Below are positions 42,761 to 51,402 of a stretch of DNA of 64,000 nt, piece after piece. Numbering within the stretch: position 1 is the stretch's first letter; the number at the start of each line of letters is the position of its first letter. The stretch covers positions 43,553 through 107,552 of the forward strand of contig CAYNIW010000005.1 of assembly GCA_964397545.1 (NCBI GenBank). Reading direction: 5' to 3'. The translations under genes were made by a program, and so were the position numbers. The notes below the pieces were generated by a model. It saw only the letters and a program-made list of their open reading frames with translations. It was not told where the DNA came from and did no database searches. This DNA comes from JAFGIG01 sp964397545. Its GTDB lineage: Bacteria > SDB-A.

Positions 42761-42797
42761 TTGACAATATAAGATTTTTTTGTTAGTGTAAACTAAC
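42761..42797 (+). promoter_or_regulatory. Promoter with DtxR-type operator, iron operon
   Basis: TTGACA (42761-42766), 17 nt, TAGTGT (42784-42789). A perfect inverted repeat GTTAGT-GTAA-ACTAAC (42782-42797) covers the -10 box and the start site and touches the ATG at 42798. Its half-sites resemble the TTAG/CTAA half-sites of DtxR/IdeR operators, so autoregulation by the encoded protein is expected. Confidence 0.78.
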
Positions 42798-43226
42798 ATG
42801 AAAAATAAAACAGAAAACAAAATTACTTCTCACATGGAAGATTATCTCGAGGCGATTCTGAACCTTTCTCAGAAATCCAAAGACGTCCGCGTCACTGATG
42901 TCAGCAAAGTTCTCAATGTTAAAAAACCTTCTGTCACTTCTGCAGTAAAAAAACTCAGGTCTTTTGATCTCGTATGCCAGGAAAGATACTCTTTGATAAG
43001 CCTGACCGAAAAAGGGAAAAAAGTCGCGGAAAAAGTTAAACGCAAGCACAACGTCCTTTTTAACTTCCTTGAATCCTACCTCGGAGTTCCGAGAGAAACA
43101 GCCGCGGCAGAAGCTTGCAAAATCGAGCATAACATAAGCACTGAGACTCTCGAAAAGCTCTCTGATTTCGTCGAGTTTCTCGACAAATACAGGGGAAAGA
43201 AATCATCAGAAAAAGAAAAGGAATGA
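42798..43226 (+). CDS. DtxR/MntR family metal-dependent repressor
   Basis: A 142-residue protein: winged-helix DNA-binding domain (residues ~8-75, with VTDVSKVLNVKKPSVTSAVKKL as helix-turn-helix) and dimerisation/metal domain. The metal-site segment EACKIEH has Cys107, Glu110 and His111, matching the Cys-x2-Glu-His of iron-sensing DtxR rather than the Glu-x2-Glu-His of manganese-sensing MntR; His84 is a further ligand candidate. It lacks the C-terminal SH3 domain of DtxR, but the next gene encodes an SH3-like FeoA. It heads dtxR-feoA-feoB, so Fe(II) repression of ferrous iron uptake is the likely role. Confidence 0.93.
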   Translation: MKNKTENKITSHMEDYLEAILNLSQKSKDVRVTDVSKVLNVKKPSVTSAVKKLRSFDLVCQERYSLISLTEKGKKVAEKVKRKHNVLFNFLESYLGVPRETAAAEACKIEHNISTETLEKLSDFVEFLDKYRGKKSSEKEKE

Positions 43227-43528
43227 AATTTTTAAGATTATCAGATTTTTTCTGCAATTCAGCCCCATCAGGCGGAGGCAGCATGAGAAATAATCAACCC
43301 GGAGTATTTCCAATTTTATTCGCGAAAGAAGGGGAAAAGTTTATGATAAGCGAGCTTAAAGGAGGTAAACTTTTCAGGGATAAATGCATAAGTATGGGAA
43401 TCATCCCGGGCGTAATCGCAGAGATTTCGAATAACAGTCCGGGCGGACCATGCCTTTTGAAAATCGGAGATTCAAGAATCATCCTCGGAGGGGGAATGAT
43501 GCACAGAATATTCGTAAAAAGAGTTTGA
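43223..43528 (+). CDS. feoA: FeoA-type ferrous iron transport protein
   Basis: A 101-residue SH3-like FeoA: the conserved ELKGGKLFRDKCISMGIIPGVIAEI and GDSRIILGGGMMHRIFV blocks cover residues ~42-101. The first ~40 residues are extra and Gly/Ser-rich. The first start (43223) overlaps the dtxR stop (ATGA), while ATG 43283 has a GGAGG-like site before it and would give a normal-length FeoA of 81 residues; both remain possible. It works with FeoB in Fe(II) uptake. Confidence 0.92.
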   Translation: MKFLRLSDFFCNSAPSGGGSMRNNQPGVFPILFAKEGEKFMISELKGGKLFRDKCISMGIIPGVIAEISNNSPGGPCLLKIGDSRIILGGGMMHRIFVKRV

Positions 43529-43556
43529 CCTTTAATTAAAGCTTCTTTTTTATGAT

Positions 43557-45854
43557 ATGAAAAAATTCTCTGTAGCTCTGATAGGCGTTCCAAATTGCGG
43601 GAAAACAACCGTCTTCAACGCTTTGACCGGCGGAAATATAAAAACAGGCAACTGGCCCGGCGTCACAGTCGAAAAAAGAGAAGGAAAACTTAAATTTGAC
43701 GGGGTTCGGGATACTTTCGACGGTGAAATTTCCATTGTTGACTTGCCCGGCATATACTCGCTTTCAGCTCTTTCAGAAGATGAGAAAGTCGCCAGAGACT
43801 ACGTTCTAAGTTCGGAACCGGACTTTATTCTTAACATTCTCGACGGTTCGAACCTAGAGAGAAGCCTATATCTGACTGTCCAGTTGATCGAAATGAAAGT
43901 TCCTATGATCATAGCTGTCAATATGACCGATGTAGCCCTGAGACATAAATTAAAAATTGACATTCAGGAACTTTCAAGGCAATTGTCTCTTCCAGTAATA
44001 GGAATCAGCGCAGTAAAAAAGTGTGAAATCGCATTTCTGAAGAACCTCATAATAAAAAATGCCGGGAACGGCATCGTCTCTAAATCAAAACTCGAATATC
44101 CCAACGAAATCGAAAAGGTAATTTCCCTCTGGGAGGAAAAAGCAAAACAGATTTCATCCGAATCGTCCATGAATCCCAGATGGCTCTCAGTCAAACTTCT
44201 TGAAGATGATAACTTTGTAAAAAATTTTTTGATAAACAAAGGAGTTGTATCCGATGAAGAACTGAAATCAGCAAGAAACAGTATCGAAAACATACTCGGA
44301 GACCCCATAGAGATAATTTTAGCTGATTACAGATACGGCTTCATTCACGGCATCTGCCAAAGCGTTATTCAAAGAATAGCTCAAAGGACTTCGCTTACCG
44401 AAAGAATTGATAAAATTGTCCTAAACAAATACTTAAAACTGCCGGTATTCTTCGCCATAATGTATGGAATTTTCTGGACAACCATAACATTCGGAGGAGC
44501 TTTCACGGACTTTTTCGATATTCTGTCAGGAGCACTCTTTGTGGACGGATTGGGCTCTCTCCTCGAAAAAGCCGGATCTCCCTTATGGCTGAAAGTCGTT
44601 CTCGCAGATGGTATCGGCGGGGGCATTCAGACCGTTTCAACTTTTATCCCTATCATATTTTTTATGTTCCTTCTGTTTGCCCTGCTGGAAGACAGCGGCT
44701 ACATGGCAAGGGCGGCTTTCGTCATGGACAAATACATGAGCAGAATAGGCCTTCCCGGAAAAGCTTTCGTTCCGCTTCTTGTAGGTTTCGGCTGCACAGT
44801 CCCGGCGGTTCTTGCCTCCAGAACTCTTGAAAACAGAAAAGATAAGCTCATGACCGTTTTTCTCGCTCCTCTGATGTCCTGCGGCGCTAAAATGCCGGTT
44901 TACGCTCTGTTTACGGCGGCTTTTTTTCCTCAAAACGCCGCTCTGATAGTAATTTCGTTATACCTCACAGGAATAGTCTTCGCCGTTTTAACCGGGCTTC
45001 TTCTCAAAAATACGATTTTCAGAAAAAGCCATTCATACTTTGTTATGGAATTACCGACATATCACGCACCAAGACCGAAACACATCCTCTTTCATACTTG
45101 GATGAGACTCAAATCATTTATCTTAAAAGCTGGACAAATCATTGTTTTAGCCGTCGCTGTATTGACAGTCATTAACTCCTTTGGCACAGACGGTTCCTTC
45201 GGCAATGAAAACACAGACAGATCAGTTCTCGCTTTTTTCGGGAAAACCATCACCCCCGTTTTTTCTCCTATGGGCATCGACAAAGACAACTGGCCTGCTT
45301 CAGTAGGACTTCTCATGGGAGTCTTCGCAAAAGAATCTGTCGTCGGAACTCTCAATTCGCTCTACGGACAGATGTCAGCCCGAGAAAATGCCAGAGAACC
45401 GTCTTTCGGATCATTGTATGAAATAAAGAGAGCTTTTATGTCGGTCCCGGAAAACCTTTCTCAGATATTCTGGCCTGTCTTTAATTTCTTTGATAGGTCT
45501 GAATCGGACAGATCTGATACATCCGGAGAACACAATAAAGTTTTCGGTTTAATGAGCCGTTATTTTAAAGGGGGGAAAAACGCTGCATACGCTTATCTTC
45601 TTTTCATCCTTCTTTATTTTCCGTGTATTTCCGCTTTCGCTGTAATAGCAAGAGAATCGGGACTGTTCTTGGGCGTTTTAAGCGCAGTATATCTCACTCT
45701 CACAGCCTGGATAACTTCCACTTTATTTTTTCAGCTGACAACAGGGAAAAATCCTTTTTGGATAGCCGCGGCATTGCTTCTTTCCGCTTTTATCGTATTC
45801 TTTTTCTTTCTGGTAAAACCTAAAGGCGGAGCTGTTGAAGATCAGTATTCCTAA
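43557..45854 (+). CDS. feoB: Ferrous iron transporter FeoB
   Basis: A 765-residue inner-membrane protein. The cytoplasmic G domain has G1 GVPNCGKTT (residues 10-18), the switch WPGVTVEK, G3 DLPG and G4 NMTD; a helical GDI region follows, then two Gate regions with conserved Cys (GCTVPAVLASRTLENRKDKL; MSCGAKMPVYALF) forming the Fe(II) path. It is the transporter of the dtxR-feoA-feoB operon. No Shine-Dalgarno precedes the ATG. About 30 nt separate it from feoA. Ends just before the convergent tRNA-Ala. Confidence 0.96.
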   Translation: MKKFSVALIGVPNCGKTTVFNALTGGNIKTGNWPGVTVEKREGKLKFDGVRDTFDGEISIVDLPGIYSLSALSEDEKVARDYVLSSEPDFILNILDGSNLERSLYLTVQLIEMKVPMIIAVNMTDVALRHKLKIDIQELSRQLSLPVIGISAVKKCEIAFLKNLIIKNAGNGIVSKSKLEYPNEIEKVISLWEEKAKQISSESSMNPRWLSVKLLEDDNFVKNFLINKGVVSDEELKSARNSIENILGDPIEIILADYRYGFIHGICQSVIQRIAQRTSLTERIDKIVLNKYLKLPVFFAIMYGIFWTTITFGGAFTDFFDILSGALFVDGLGSLLEKAGSPLWLKVVLADGIGGGIQTVSTFIPIIFFMFLLFALLEDSGYMARAAFVMDKYMSRIGLPGKAFVPLLVGFGCTVPAVLASRTLENRKDKLMTVFLAPLMSCGAKMPVYALFTAAFFPQNAALIVISLYLTGIVFAVLTGLLLKNTIFRKSHSYFVMELPTYHAPRPKHILFHTWMRLKSFILKAGQIIVLAVAVLTVINSFGTDGSFGNENTDRSVLAFFGKTITPVFSPMGIDKDNWPASVGLLMGVFAKESVVGTLNSLYGQMSARENAREPSFGSLYEIKRAFMSVPENLSQIFWPVFNFFDRSESDRSDTSGEHNKVFGLMSRYFKGGKNAAYAYLLFILLYFPCISAFAVIARESGLFLGVLSAVYLTLTAWITSTLFFQLTTGKNPFWIAAALLLSAFIVFFFFLVKPKGGAVEDQYS

Positions 45855-45874
45855 ATATGATTTTGAGTTATAAG

Positions 45875-45951
45875 TGGTGGAGGTGACCGGATTCGAACCG
45901 GAGACCTCCTGCGTGCAAGGCAGGCGCTCTAGCCAACTGAGCTACACCCCC
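45875..45951 (-). tRNA. tRNA-Ala (anticodon TGC)
   Basis: Reverse strand: acceptor GGGGGTG pairs CACCTCC with one G-U, D arm GCTC/GAGC, anticodon arm CCTGC-CTTGCAC-GCAGG with TGC, T arm TCCGG-TTCGAAT-CCGGT. Discriminator A followed by an encoded CCA, unlike the other two tRNAs in the window. Confidence 0.95.
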
Positions 45952-46007
45952 ATTGAGATGTTAACTTTAATTACATTCAATTGGATTGTCAATAAGTTTC
46001 AAATATT

Positions 46008-46421
46008 TCACAAAATATATCTTTTTTTTCTGAATACAGCGACAGACAGTGCGACCGATACGCAAACGATGACTGCTATGACTGCCAAAGCTGTTAAAGG
46101 ATTTTCGGAGGCGAGCCTTTCACTGAAAAAACCGGTCTCTTCCCTCAAAGGAGGCAAAACCGCTTTGATGTGGTATATGACAGTAAGTTTCTGAGTCGAA
46201 CCCGGCAAATACTGGACAATTCCTTCCCACCCAAATATGAACGCGAGACCTATCACCGTTGATTTAGACGCTATCAGTGACAGGAAAGCGAATATTGAAT
46301 AGTAGGAAATTACTGCAAGAAAAATACCTAAGGTGAATTTTGCCAAAACAGCATAAATCATCGGTTCTGAAAACCTGTTGAAGAATATTGCGGCAAAGCA
46401 TATAAAAAAAGCAGGTAAAAC
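46008..46421 (-). CDS. ABC-2 type permease, C-terminal fragment (cut by assembly gap)
   Basis: About 138 residues remain, with three to four membrane segments, including FTLGIFLAVISYYSIFAFLSLIASKST and a last segment LTALAVIAVIVCVSVALSVAVF, ending in a basic tail RKKRYIL. It resembles the C-terminal half of ABC-2/NosY-like permeases and has an extracytoplasmic loop with HIKAVLPPLREE. The N-terminal half is lost in the 100-N gap. Any reading that fuses it with the ATPase gene on the other side of the gap is an artefact. Confidence 0.75.
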   Translation of the reverse strand, partial: VLPAFFICFAAIFFNRFSEPMIYAVLAKFTLGIFLAVISYYSIFAFLSLIASKSTVIGLAFIFGWEGIVQYLPGSTQKLTVIYHIKAVLPPLREETGFFSERLASENPLTALAVIAVIVCVSVALSVAVFRKKRYIL

Positions 46422-46521
46422 NNNNNNNNNNNNNNNNNNNNNNNNNNNNNNNNNNNNNNNNNNNNNNNNNNNNNNNNNNNNNNNNNNNNNNNNNNNNNNN
46501 NNNNNNNNNNNNNNNNNNNNN
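46422..46521. other. Assembly gap (100 N), true gap of unknown size
   Basis: Exactly 100 N. Unlike the other two gaps, the flanks (…GGTAAAAC and AGATTGTCGTC…) show no shared sequence, so real sequence is missing: at least the ATPase C-terminus and the permease N-terminus. Confidence 0.9.
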
Positions 46522-47408
46522 AGATTGTCGTCTGAGACATCGATTTCATCGATTTCTATTCTGAAATCCGCTATTTTTTGGGCGAGAAATCTGACAAAAT
46601 TCTCCCTGTTAAGAGTTTTAACCCTGAGTTCTTCTTCAGCGAAATCAAGCCCGAGGACCGAATCGCTTTCGAGAAGATGTTTTGCCAGCTTTTTCGGCTC
46701 CGGGAGTTTTATTTTGAAAATGTGCGGTTTTGAATCAATTAGACTTCTGATGTAATGTATGTTGCCCTGGGCAAAAATCTTCCCCTGATGAATGAGTATG
46801 ATCTCATCAGTCATCTGCTCCACTTCCGGAAGGACGTGAGAAGAGACGATGACGGTTTTTCTGTTCTTTGATATTTCCCTGACTATATCCATGACTTTCA
46901 GCCTCCAAACAGGATCCACGCCGTTTAGGGGCTCATCTAAAAGAAGAAGGTCAGGGTCGTGAGAAAGGCTTTGAGCGATTCTCAGCCTTTGACGCATACC
47001 CATACTGAATGTTTTTATCTGCCTTGAACTGACATCAAAAAGTCCGAGTTTTTCGAGCGATTCTTTTGCCCTCTCTACGGCATCAGCGGTTGTAAAACCT
47101 TGGAGCAAAAGTAGATTTCGGACAAATTCAAAGGCAGTCATGTTTTTGAAATAGGAATCGAATTCCGGGCAGTAGCCTATTTTTCCGAACACTTCTTCAC
47201 TCGAAAAGACGTCTTTGCCGAAAACCCGGATCTGTCCTATATTGGGTCTTATCTGACCTGCCAGCAGTTTCAGAAATGTCGATTTTCCTGCTCCGTTCGG
47301 CCCGAGAAGGCCGACAACGCCTTCAGTTATTTCTATATTTACGTCGCATACGCCCAAGACCTTGCCATACCATTTTGAGACATCAGAGAACTCAACTGTT
47401 TTGGACAT
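46522..47408 (-). CDS. ABC transporter ATP-binding protein, 3' end missing
   Basis: About 295 residues before the gap. Walker A GLLGPNGAGKSTFLK (residues ~33-47), signature FSMGMRQRLRIAQSL, Walker B LLLLDEPLNGVDP and switch His in VSSHVLPEV are all intact, followed by the C-terminal accessory region typical of NosF/CcmA-like exporters. It directly follows the permease at 47409 (stop and start adjacent) and precedes the truncated permease, so this is the second half of a four-gene, two-ATPase two-permease string. Confidence 0.88.
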
Positions 47409-48260
47409 TTACTTCTTCTCCGTTCTGCTGATTTGAGAGTTCAAAAGGAAAATGAAAAAAGAAGAAAGACCAAGAGCGTAGACTGTGGTGAACAGATCAG
47501 CTTTCCTGAATCCGTCCGGTCTGCCGAAAAACAAGTTAGCCGTCGAATCTACAATCATGGCTATAGAAACAAAACTCACGGCATCGCTTCTGAACATCTC
47601 TTTTAGCATTCCGTATGTTATCAGTCCGAGGAAATAAATTACAAAAATGATTACGCTGACGAATCTCGAGTTTTCCGTGAAACTTGAGATTAGAAGAGTA
47701 AAAGAGGAAAATAAAAGCGCGGCTGTGAGTGAAAAAGCCGCACAAGATAAAATTGAAAAGAGGCTCATAGTAAAAGACGGCGAAAACAACGCTTTTATAA
47801 CAACAAGAAGCAACCCTGGTATAAAAGTGACGCAGAGCAGATAAAAACCGATTACGGACATTTTTCCGGCGATATAGTCGAATTTGCCGATGGGACGTGA
47901 GAAATAAAGAGAAACGGCGTTTGTTTTAAGATCTTTGGAGATAAGTTCAGAACCGGCGACAAGACTGACAATAAGCAGAGTAAAAAGCATATAACCGTTT
48001 GTATAATACATTCTTAGAATACTTCTTATAGATGAGAGAGATTCTATGTTTTCCCCGATGAAATTCAGCTCCGGTTTGGATGTCACCCAGACACCTATTA
48101 CGAAAAAAGCGAACTGAAGAGCGGACATAAGAAGGACAAATTTCAATGATTTTTTAGAAAATATATATCCAACTCCGCCGCTGAATATTGGCGACCAGGG
48201 AATTTTTCTCGTCTGTAGTTTGCCGTTCCATGAGGAATAGCCTTTCTTTCTGATTCCCAC
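47409..48260 (-). CDS. ABC-2 type permease
   Basis: A 283-residue membrane protein with six segments, spaced as in ABC-2 permeases: LKFVLLMSALQFAFFVIGVW, a long loop, TLLIVSLVAGSELISKDLKTNAVSLYFSRPIGKFDYIAGK (the conserved amphipathic/gate region), then four further segments. Start ATG at 48260, 2 nt after the stop of the upstream ATPase gene, which should be its partner. The substrate is unknown; this type serves lipid, Na+ or heme-like exports and also gliding-type functions in FCB bacteria. Confidence 0.8.
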   Translation of the reverse strand: MGIRKKGYSSWNGKLQTRKIPWSPIFSGGVGYIFSKKSLKFVLLMSALQFAFFVIGVWVTSKPELNFIGENIESLSSIRSILRMYYTNGYMLFTLLIVSLVAGSELISKDLKTNAVSLYFSRPIGKFDYIAGKMSVIGFYLLCVTFIPGLLLVVIKALFSPSFTMSLFSILSCAAFSLTAALLFSSFTLLISSFTENSRFVSVIIFVIYFLGLITYGMLKEMFRSDAVSFVSIAMIVDSTANLFFGRPDGFRKADLFTTVYALGLSSFFIFLLNSQISRTEKK

Positions 48261-48262
48261 CT

Positions 48263-49183
48263 TTATGTTCCTCCTACAGCTTTAACGAATCTCTCACTCA
48301 GAGATGATTTCAGATGAGAATATCTGTATATACCGGATTCCGCTTCAGCGGCCGCCTTAAAAATTCTGATTTTGTCGTAACCTGCTGGGATAAAAACTTT
48401 TACATTCTTGTTCTCCCCTATCTCTACCTTCAAACCTTCTTTTTCGAGTATTTTGAAAAAAGCATCCTCTTCTCCCTGGAAGCCGATTTCAACTGCGTCC
48501 TGCTTTTCCTCCGCTATGGATCCGGTATTTTCGGTTGCGACAATCTTTCCCTTGTCTATAATGACTGCCGAACTGCAAGTGTATTCTATGTCGGGAAGAA
48601 TATGCGTGGAGAGAACAATGCTCATTCTCTTTTCCTCTGAAACATTCTTTATGAGATCGAGCATGTCTTTCCTGCCTTTCGGGTCAAGACCCGCCGTAGG
48701 CTCATCCAAAAAAAGAAGTTCAGGATCGTGGACGAGAGCCTGAGCGAGCTTAATTTTCTGTTTCATGCCCGTGGAATATGTTTGGACTTTTCTGTATCTC
48801 TGCTCTTCGAGGCCCACATAGAAAAGAACTTCGTGTGCTCTTTTTAAGGCCTCTTTGGAGGGCATGCCGCTCAATTCCCCGAGATAAGAAACCAGAGTTA
48901 TGCCGTCAACGTCGGGCAAAAGACATTCGCTTTCGGGCATGTATCCGATTTTTCTTCTTATGCTTTTTCTCTCTTTTCTTATGTCATATCCAAAAATTCT
49001 TCCACCGCCTTTTTTCGGAGGAAGAAAACCGAGCATAACTTTCATCAGAGTTGTCTTTCCCGCACCGTTCGGTCCCAATAAACCGTAAACGCCTCTTTCC
49101 AAACTCAAAGAAATTCCATCGAGAGCTTTTATAGGACCGTATGAATAATAAATTTCTTCTATCTGGACGACGAAATCTTTCAC
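48263..49183 (-). CDS. ABC transporter ATP-binding protein
   Basis: A 306-residue ATPase: Walker A YGLLGPNGAGKTTLMK, signature YSTGMKQKIKLAQAL, Walker B LLFLDEPTAGLDP, switch STHILPDI, followed by a ~90-residue C-terminal regulatory region. It begins 4 nt after the stop of the small YlbF-like gene and is followed by its likely permease partner. The whole minus-strand string from 54.5 to 46 kb has overlaps or near-zero spacing and is probably one long operon. Confidence 0.9.
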   Translation of the reverse strand: MKDFVVQIEEIYYSYGPIKALDGISLSLERGVYGLLGPNGAGKTTLMKVMLGFLPPKKGGGRIFGYDIRKERKSIRRKIGYMPESECLLPDVDGITLVSYLGELSGMPSKEALKRAHEVLFYVGLEEQRYRKVQTYSTGMKQKIKLAQALVHDPELLFLDEPTAGLDPKGRKDMLDLIKNVSEEKRMSIVLSTHILPDIEYTCSSAVIIDKGKIVATENTGSIAEEKQDAVEIGFQGEEDAFFKILEKEGLKVEIGENKNVKVFIPAGYDKIRIFKAAAEAESGIYRYSHLKSSLSERFVKAVGGT

Positions 49184-49187
49184 GGAT

Positions 49188-49511
49188 CTATTCCCCTAAC
49201 AGCTCTTTGTTTAAGCATTCCCATTTTTTTTCAAAAACCGTTAGAATCTGTTTAAATTCCCTGAAAAAAGGGTTTTCTTCGAGTTTTTTTATCAGAATTT
49301 CTTTCTCGTTTTCTTTTTCTGAAAAAGATTCCTCCGCAGCCGCTTTTTTTGCCGAACATGAGTCTAATCGCGATATTTCATTTACCAAAGAAACAAATGC
49401 TGAATCTTCCCTAAGCCTTTTTTGCATGCGTTCTAAATCCCTGAGCCCATCACTCAATTGTGTAAACTTCCGAATAAAAATATCTGAAAAACAGTCTTCG
49501 TCTTTATTCAT
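49188..49511 (-). CDS. Small helical protein, possibly YlbF-like
   Basis: 107 residues from ATG 49511, which overlaps the stop of the AI-2E-type permease gene by 8 nt. Almost entirely helical and highly charged; the order FTQLSDGLRDLERMQKRLREDSAF...IKKLEENPFFREFKQILTVFEKKWECLNKEL resembles the YlbF/YmcA coiled proteins of Firmicutes, but the similarity is weak and I would not transfer function. It sits between a permease and an ABC ATPase gene in the same operon. Confidence 0.6.
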   Translation of the reverse strand: MNKDEDCFSDIFIRKFTQLSDGLRDLERMQKRLREDSAFVSLVNEISRLDSCSAKKAAAEESFSEKENEKEILIKKLEENPFFREFKQILTVFEKKWECLNKELLGE

Positions 49512-50652
49512 CTTCTTCAACTTCATCATCTGAAAAAATTTCCACGCTTTCATGAGACACATTTTTTTCCGAAATTCTCGACAATAACCTCATCATAAGA
49601 GCAACGACTGGGGATGCGAGTATCAGGCCCGGAACTCCGAACATCGAAGCGCCCACCATAAGTGAAAACATGACGATTACGGGATTCAATCCCATTGAAG
49701 TCCCCATAATGTTTGGCGTTATGACAAAAGCGAGAAGTATTTCCTCTATCAAAAAAACAACTCCGGCTTTAAGCGACATAACGACAGGATTAGGTCCGGT
49801 CAATGTTATGAGAAGCGTCACCAGAACCGTAAACAGAAAACCAAAATTCGGTATTACAGAAAATATAGCCGCGAGAACACCGAGAAGAACGGCATATCTG
49901 ACTCCCATCACCGCCATTCCCACACCGACTATTAAACCGTCAAGAATTGAGACTATTATCTGGCTCCGAACGTAAAGTCCTATAACTGCGTCGGCTTCCC
50001 GAAGAAATGATTTGGATTTTTCGAGTGCTTTTTCCGATAAAAGTTTTGAGAAAAAGTCTTTTAATCTGCCGGCTTCCTTTAGATAGAGAAAACTAATCAC
50101 CGGTATTATAATAATATACCAAATTGTGTTTATTACTATCAGAAGCACGTCTTTTATCTTCAAAAGACTCCCCTGAATGTCCTGCTGACCTATTGAAATT
50201 ATCTTTGTCATGTCTATGCCGAAATTCATCAATATATCGTTCTTGTCTATCCAGCTCTGGACAACGTCAATTCTTTCATTAATCCATTCGATAATAACAG
50301 GCAGGTATGTTATGAAACTCGTCATTTGAGTTATGAGGACCGGAACCAGAATAATCAGAAAAACGGCAAAAAGAGCTATGACTAAGAATTCCGCCGCCGC
50401 AATCGCGAGAATCTTCGGCACTTTAAGAGACTCGAGCTTTTTTACAAGAGGGTATATAACATAAGCGAGTATGAAAGCAAATACGAATGGAAGGATGACT
50501 ATTTTTATTCTCAGAAGAATCCAGAGAATGATCACCGCAAAAGAAAGAAAAAGAAAAGGTCTTACCCACTGTGATTTTCTCTGAGGTAAAAGCAAAACGA
50601 CAGTCAGCAAAGCAACGATAGGAGGCGACAGGACGTCTCTTACAGTCCACAA
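49504..50652 (-). CDS. AI-2E family transporter-like permease
   Basis: At least 382 residues, eight membrane segments in the AI-2E/PerM arrangement: two N-terminal pairs, a large loop (residues ~110-190) and conserved DADAVIGLYVRSQIIVSILDGLIVGVG-, ILGVLAAIFSVIPNFG- and GTSMGLNPVIVMFSLMVGASMFGVPGLILASPV blocks. Members include quorum-signal exporters and Na+/H+ antiporters; substrate not assignable. From TTG 50652 the first membrane segment is cut; an in-frame ATT at 50706 right after GGAGGAG would restore it (IKEQWQNKILILGLF), and might be the true start. Confidence 0.85.
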   Translation of the reverse strand: MWTVRDVLSPPIVALLTVVLLLPQRKSQWVRPFLFLSFAVIILWILLRIKIVILPFVFAFILAYVIYPLVKKLESLKVPKILAIAAAEFLVIALFAVFLIILVPVLITQMTSFITYLPVIIEWINERIDVVQSWIDKNDILMNFGIDMTKIISIGQQDIQGSLLKIKDVLLIVINTIWYIIIIPVISFLYLKEAGRLKDFFSKLLSEKALEKSKSFLREADAVIGLYVRSQIIVSILDGLIVGVGMAVMGVRYAVLLGVLAAIFSVIPNFGFLFTVLVTLLITLTGPNPVVMSLKAGVVFLIEEILLAFVITPNIMGTSMGLNPVIVMFSLMVGASMFGVPGLILASPVVALMMRLLSRISEKNVSHESVEIFSDDEVEEDE

Positions 50653-50701
50653 AAGAAGCCCGAAAAGACCAAGAATCAGTATCTTATTCTGCCATTGTTC
50701 T

Positions 50702-51402
50702 TTAATGCATCTCCTCCAGGTAAACTCTGCTTATATCAGCTTCAAAAGTATAAGAGTATTTTCTGACTATTTCCAGAAAAATATCTTCAGCCGTTTTTGG
50801 GTCTTTATCGTAGAGAATGATCGCGGCTTTGAGCATGTTTTCCGGCCCTCCGCTGATCAGGTAGCAGTCGGAAGAAAGCCGTATTTCGCCTTCCATAAAA
50901 AGAAAATAAGCTTTTTTTGCGTAAATTATTGCCTCGACGCTTCGCGGCGGATCAAGGGACAACATCCCGTCGAACAGTTCTTCGGATATTTGGGAGTTCC
51001 CGTCAATTTTTGCGATGCTGTCTCCCCATTCTCCCATATTTTTGAGTTCCGTCAGATAANNNNNNNNNNNNNNNNNNNNNNNNNNNNNNNNNNNNNNNNN
51101 NNNNNNNNNNNNNNNNNNNNNNNNNNNNNNNNNNNNNNNNNNNNNNNNNNNNNNNNNNNAATTTTTGCGATGCTGTCTCCCCATTCTCCCATATTTTTGA
51201 GTTCCGTCAGATAAATTATTCTTCGTTTTATGTCGTTGAAAAGAACATCGTCCGTAGCGACCGCAAGGCCGCTGAAATATTCAAGAGCTTCGGGTATTCC
51301 ATCTACTTTGTATATACTGTCCCCTTCGGATATCACCGAAGCCGGCAGGGATCGGATTGAAAACAACAGGGCAAACAAAAGAATGTTAAAAACCGGCATC
51401 AT
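50702..51402 (-). CDS. Secreted helical protein of unknown function, interrupted by a false gap
   Basis: As printed, 100 N and a repeated 55-base contig end break the frame. Removing 155 bases (gap plus one copy) restores a single ORF of about 181 residues: signal peptide NILLFALLFSIRSLPASV, then a helical, TPR-like region (GIPEALEYFSGLAVATDD, DPPRSVEAIIYAKKAYFLF, DPKTAEDIFLEIVRKY). Tetratricopeptide-like proteins often accompany DUF4175-like and vWA proteins in envelope modules. It overlaps the end of the DUF4175-like gene by 17 bp. Confidence 0.7.
51005..51214. other. False assembly gap: 55-base duplicate flanking 100 N
   Basis: Bases 51005-51059 and 51160-51214 are identical (both begin AATTTTTGCGATGC and end GTCAGATAA), with N at 51060-51159. 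The contigs overlap by 55 bases, which suggests a k-mer-length overlap left unmerged by the scaffolder. Confidence 0.93.

Noticed and set aside
46008..47408. One 466-residue ABC ATPase-permease fusion
   Set aside because: The frame is joined only through 100 N of arbitrary length.
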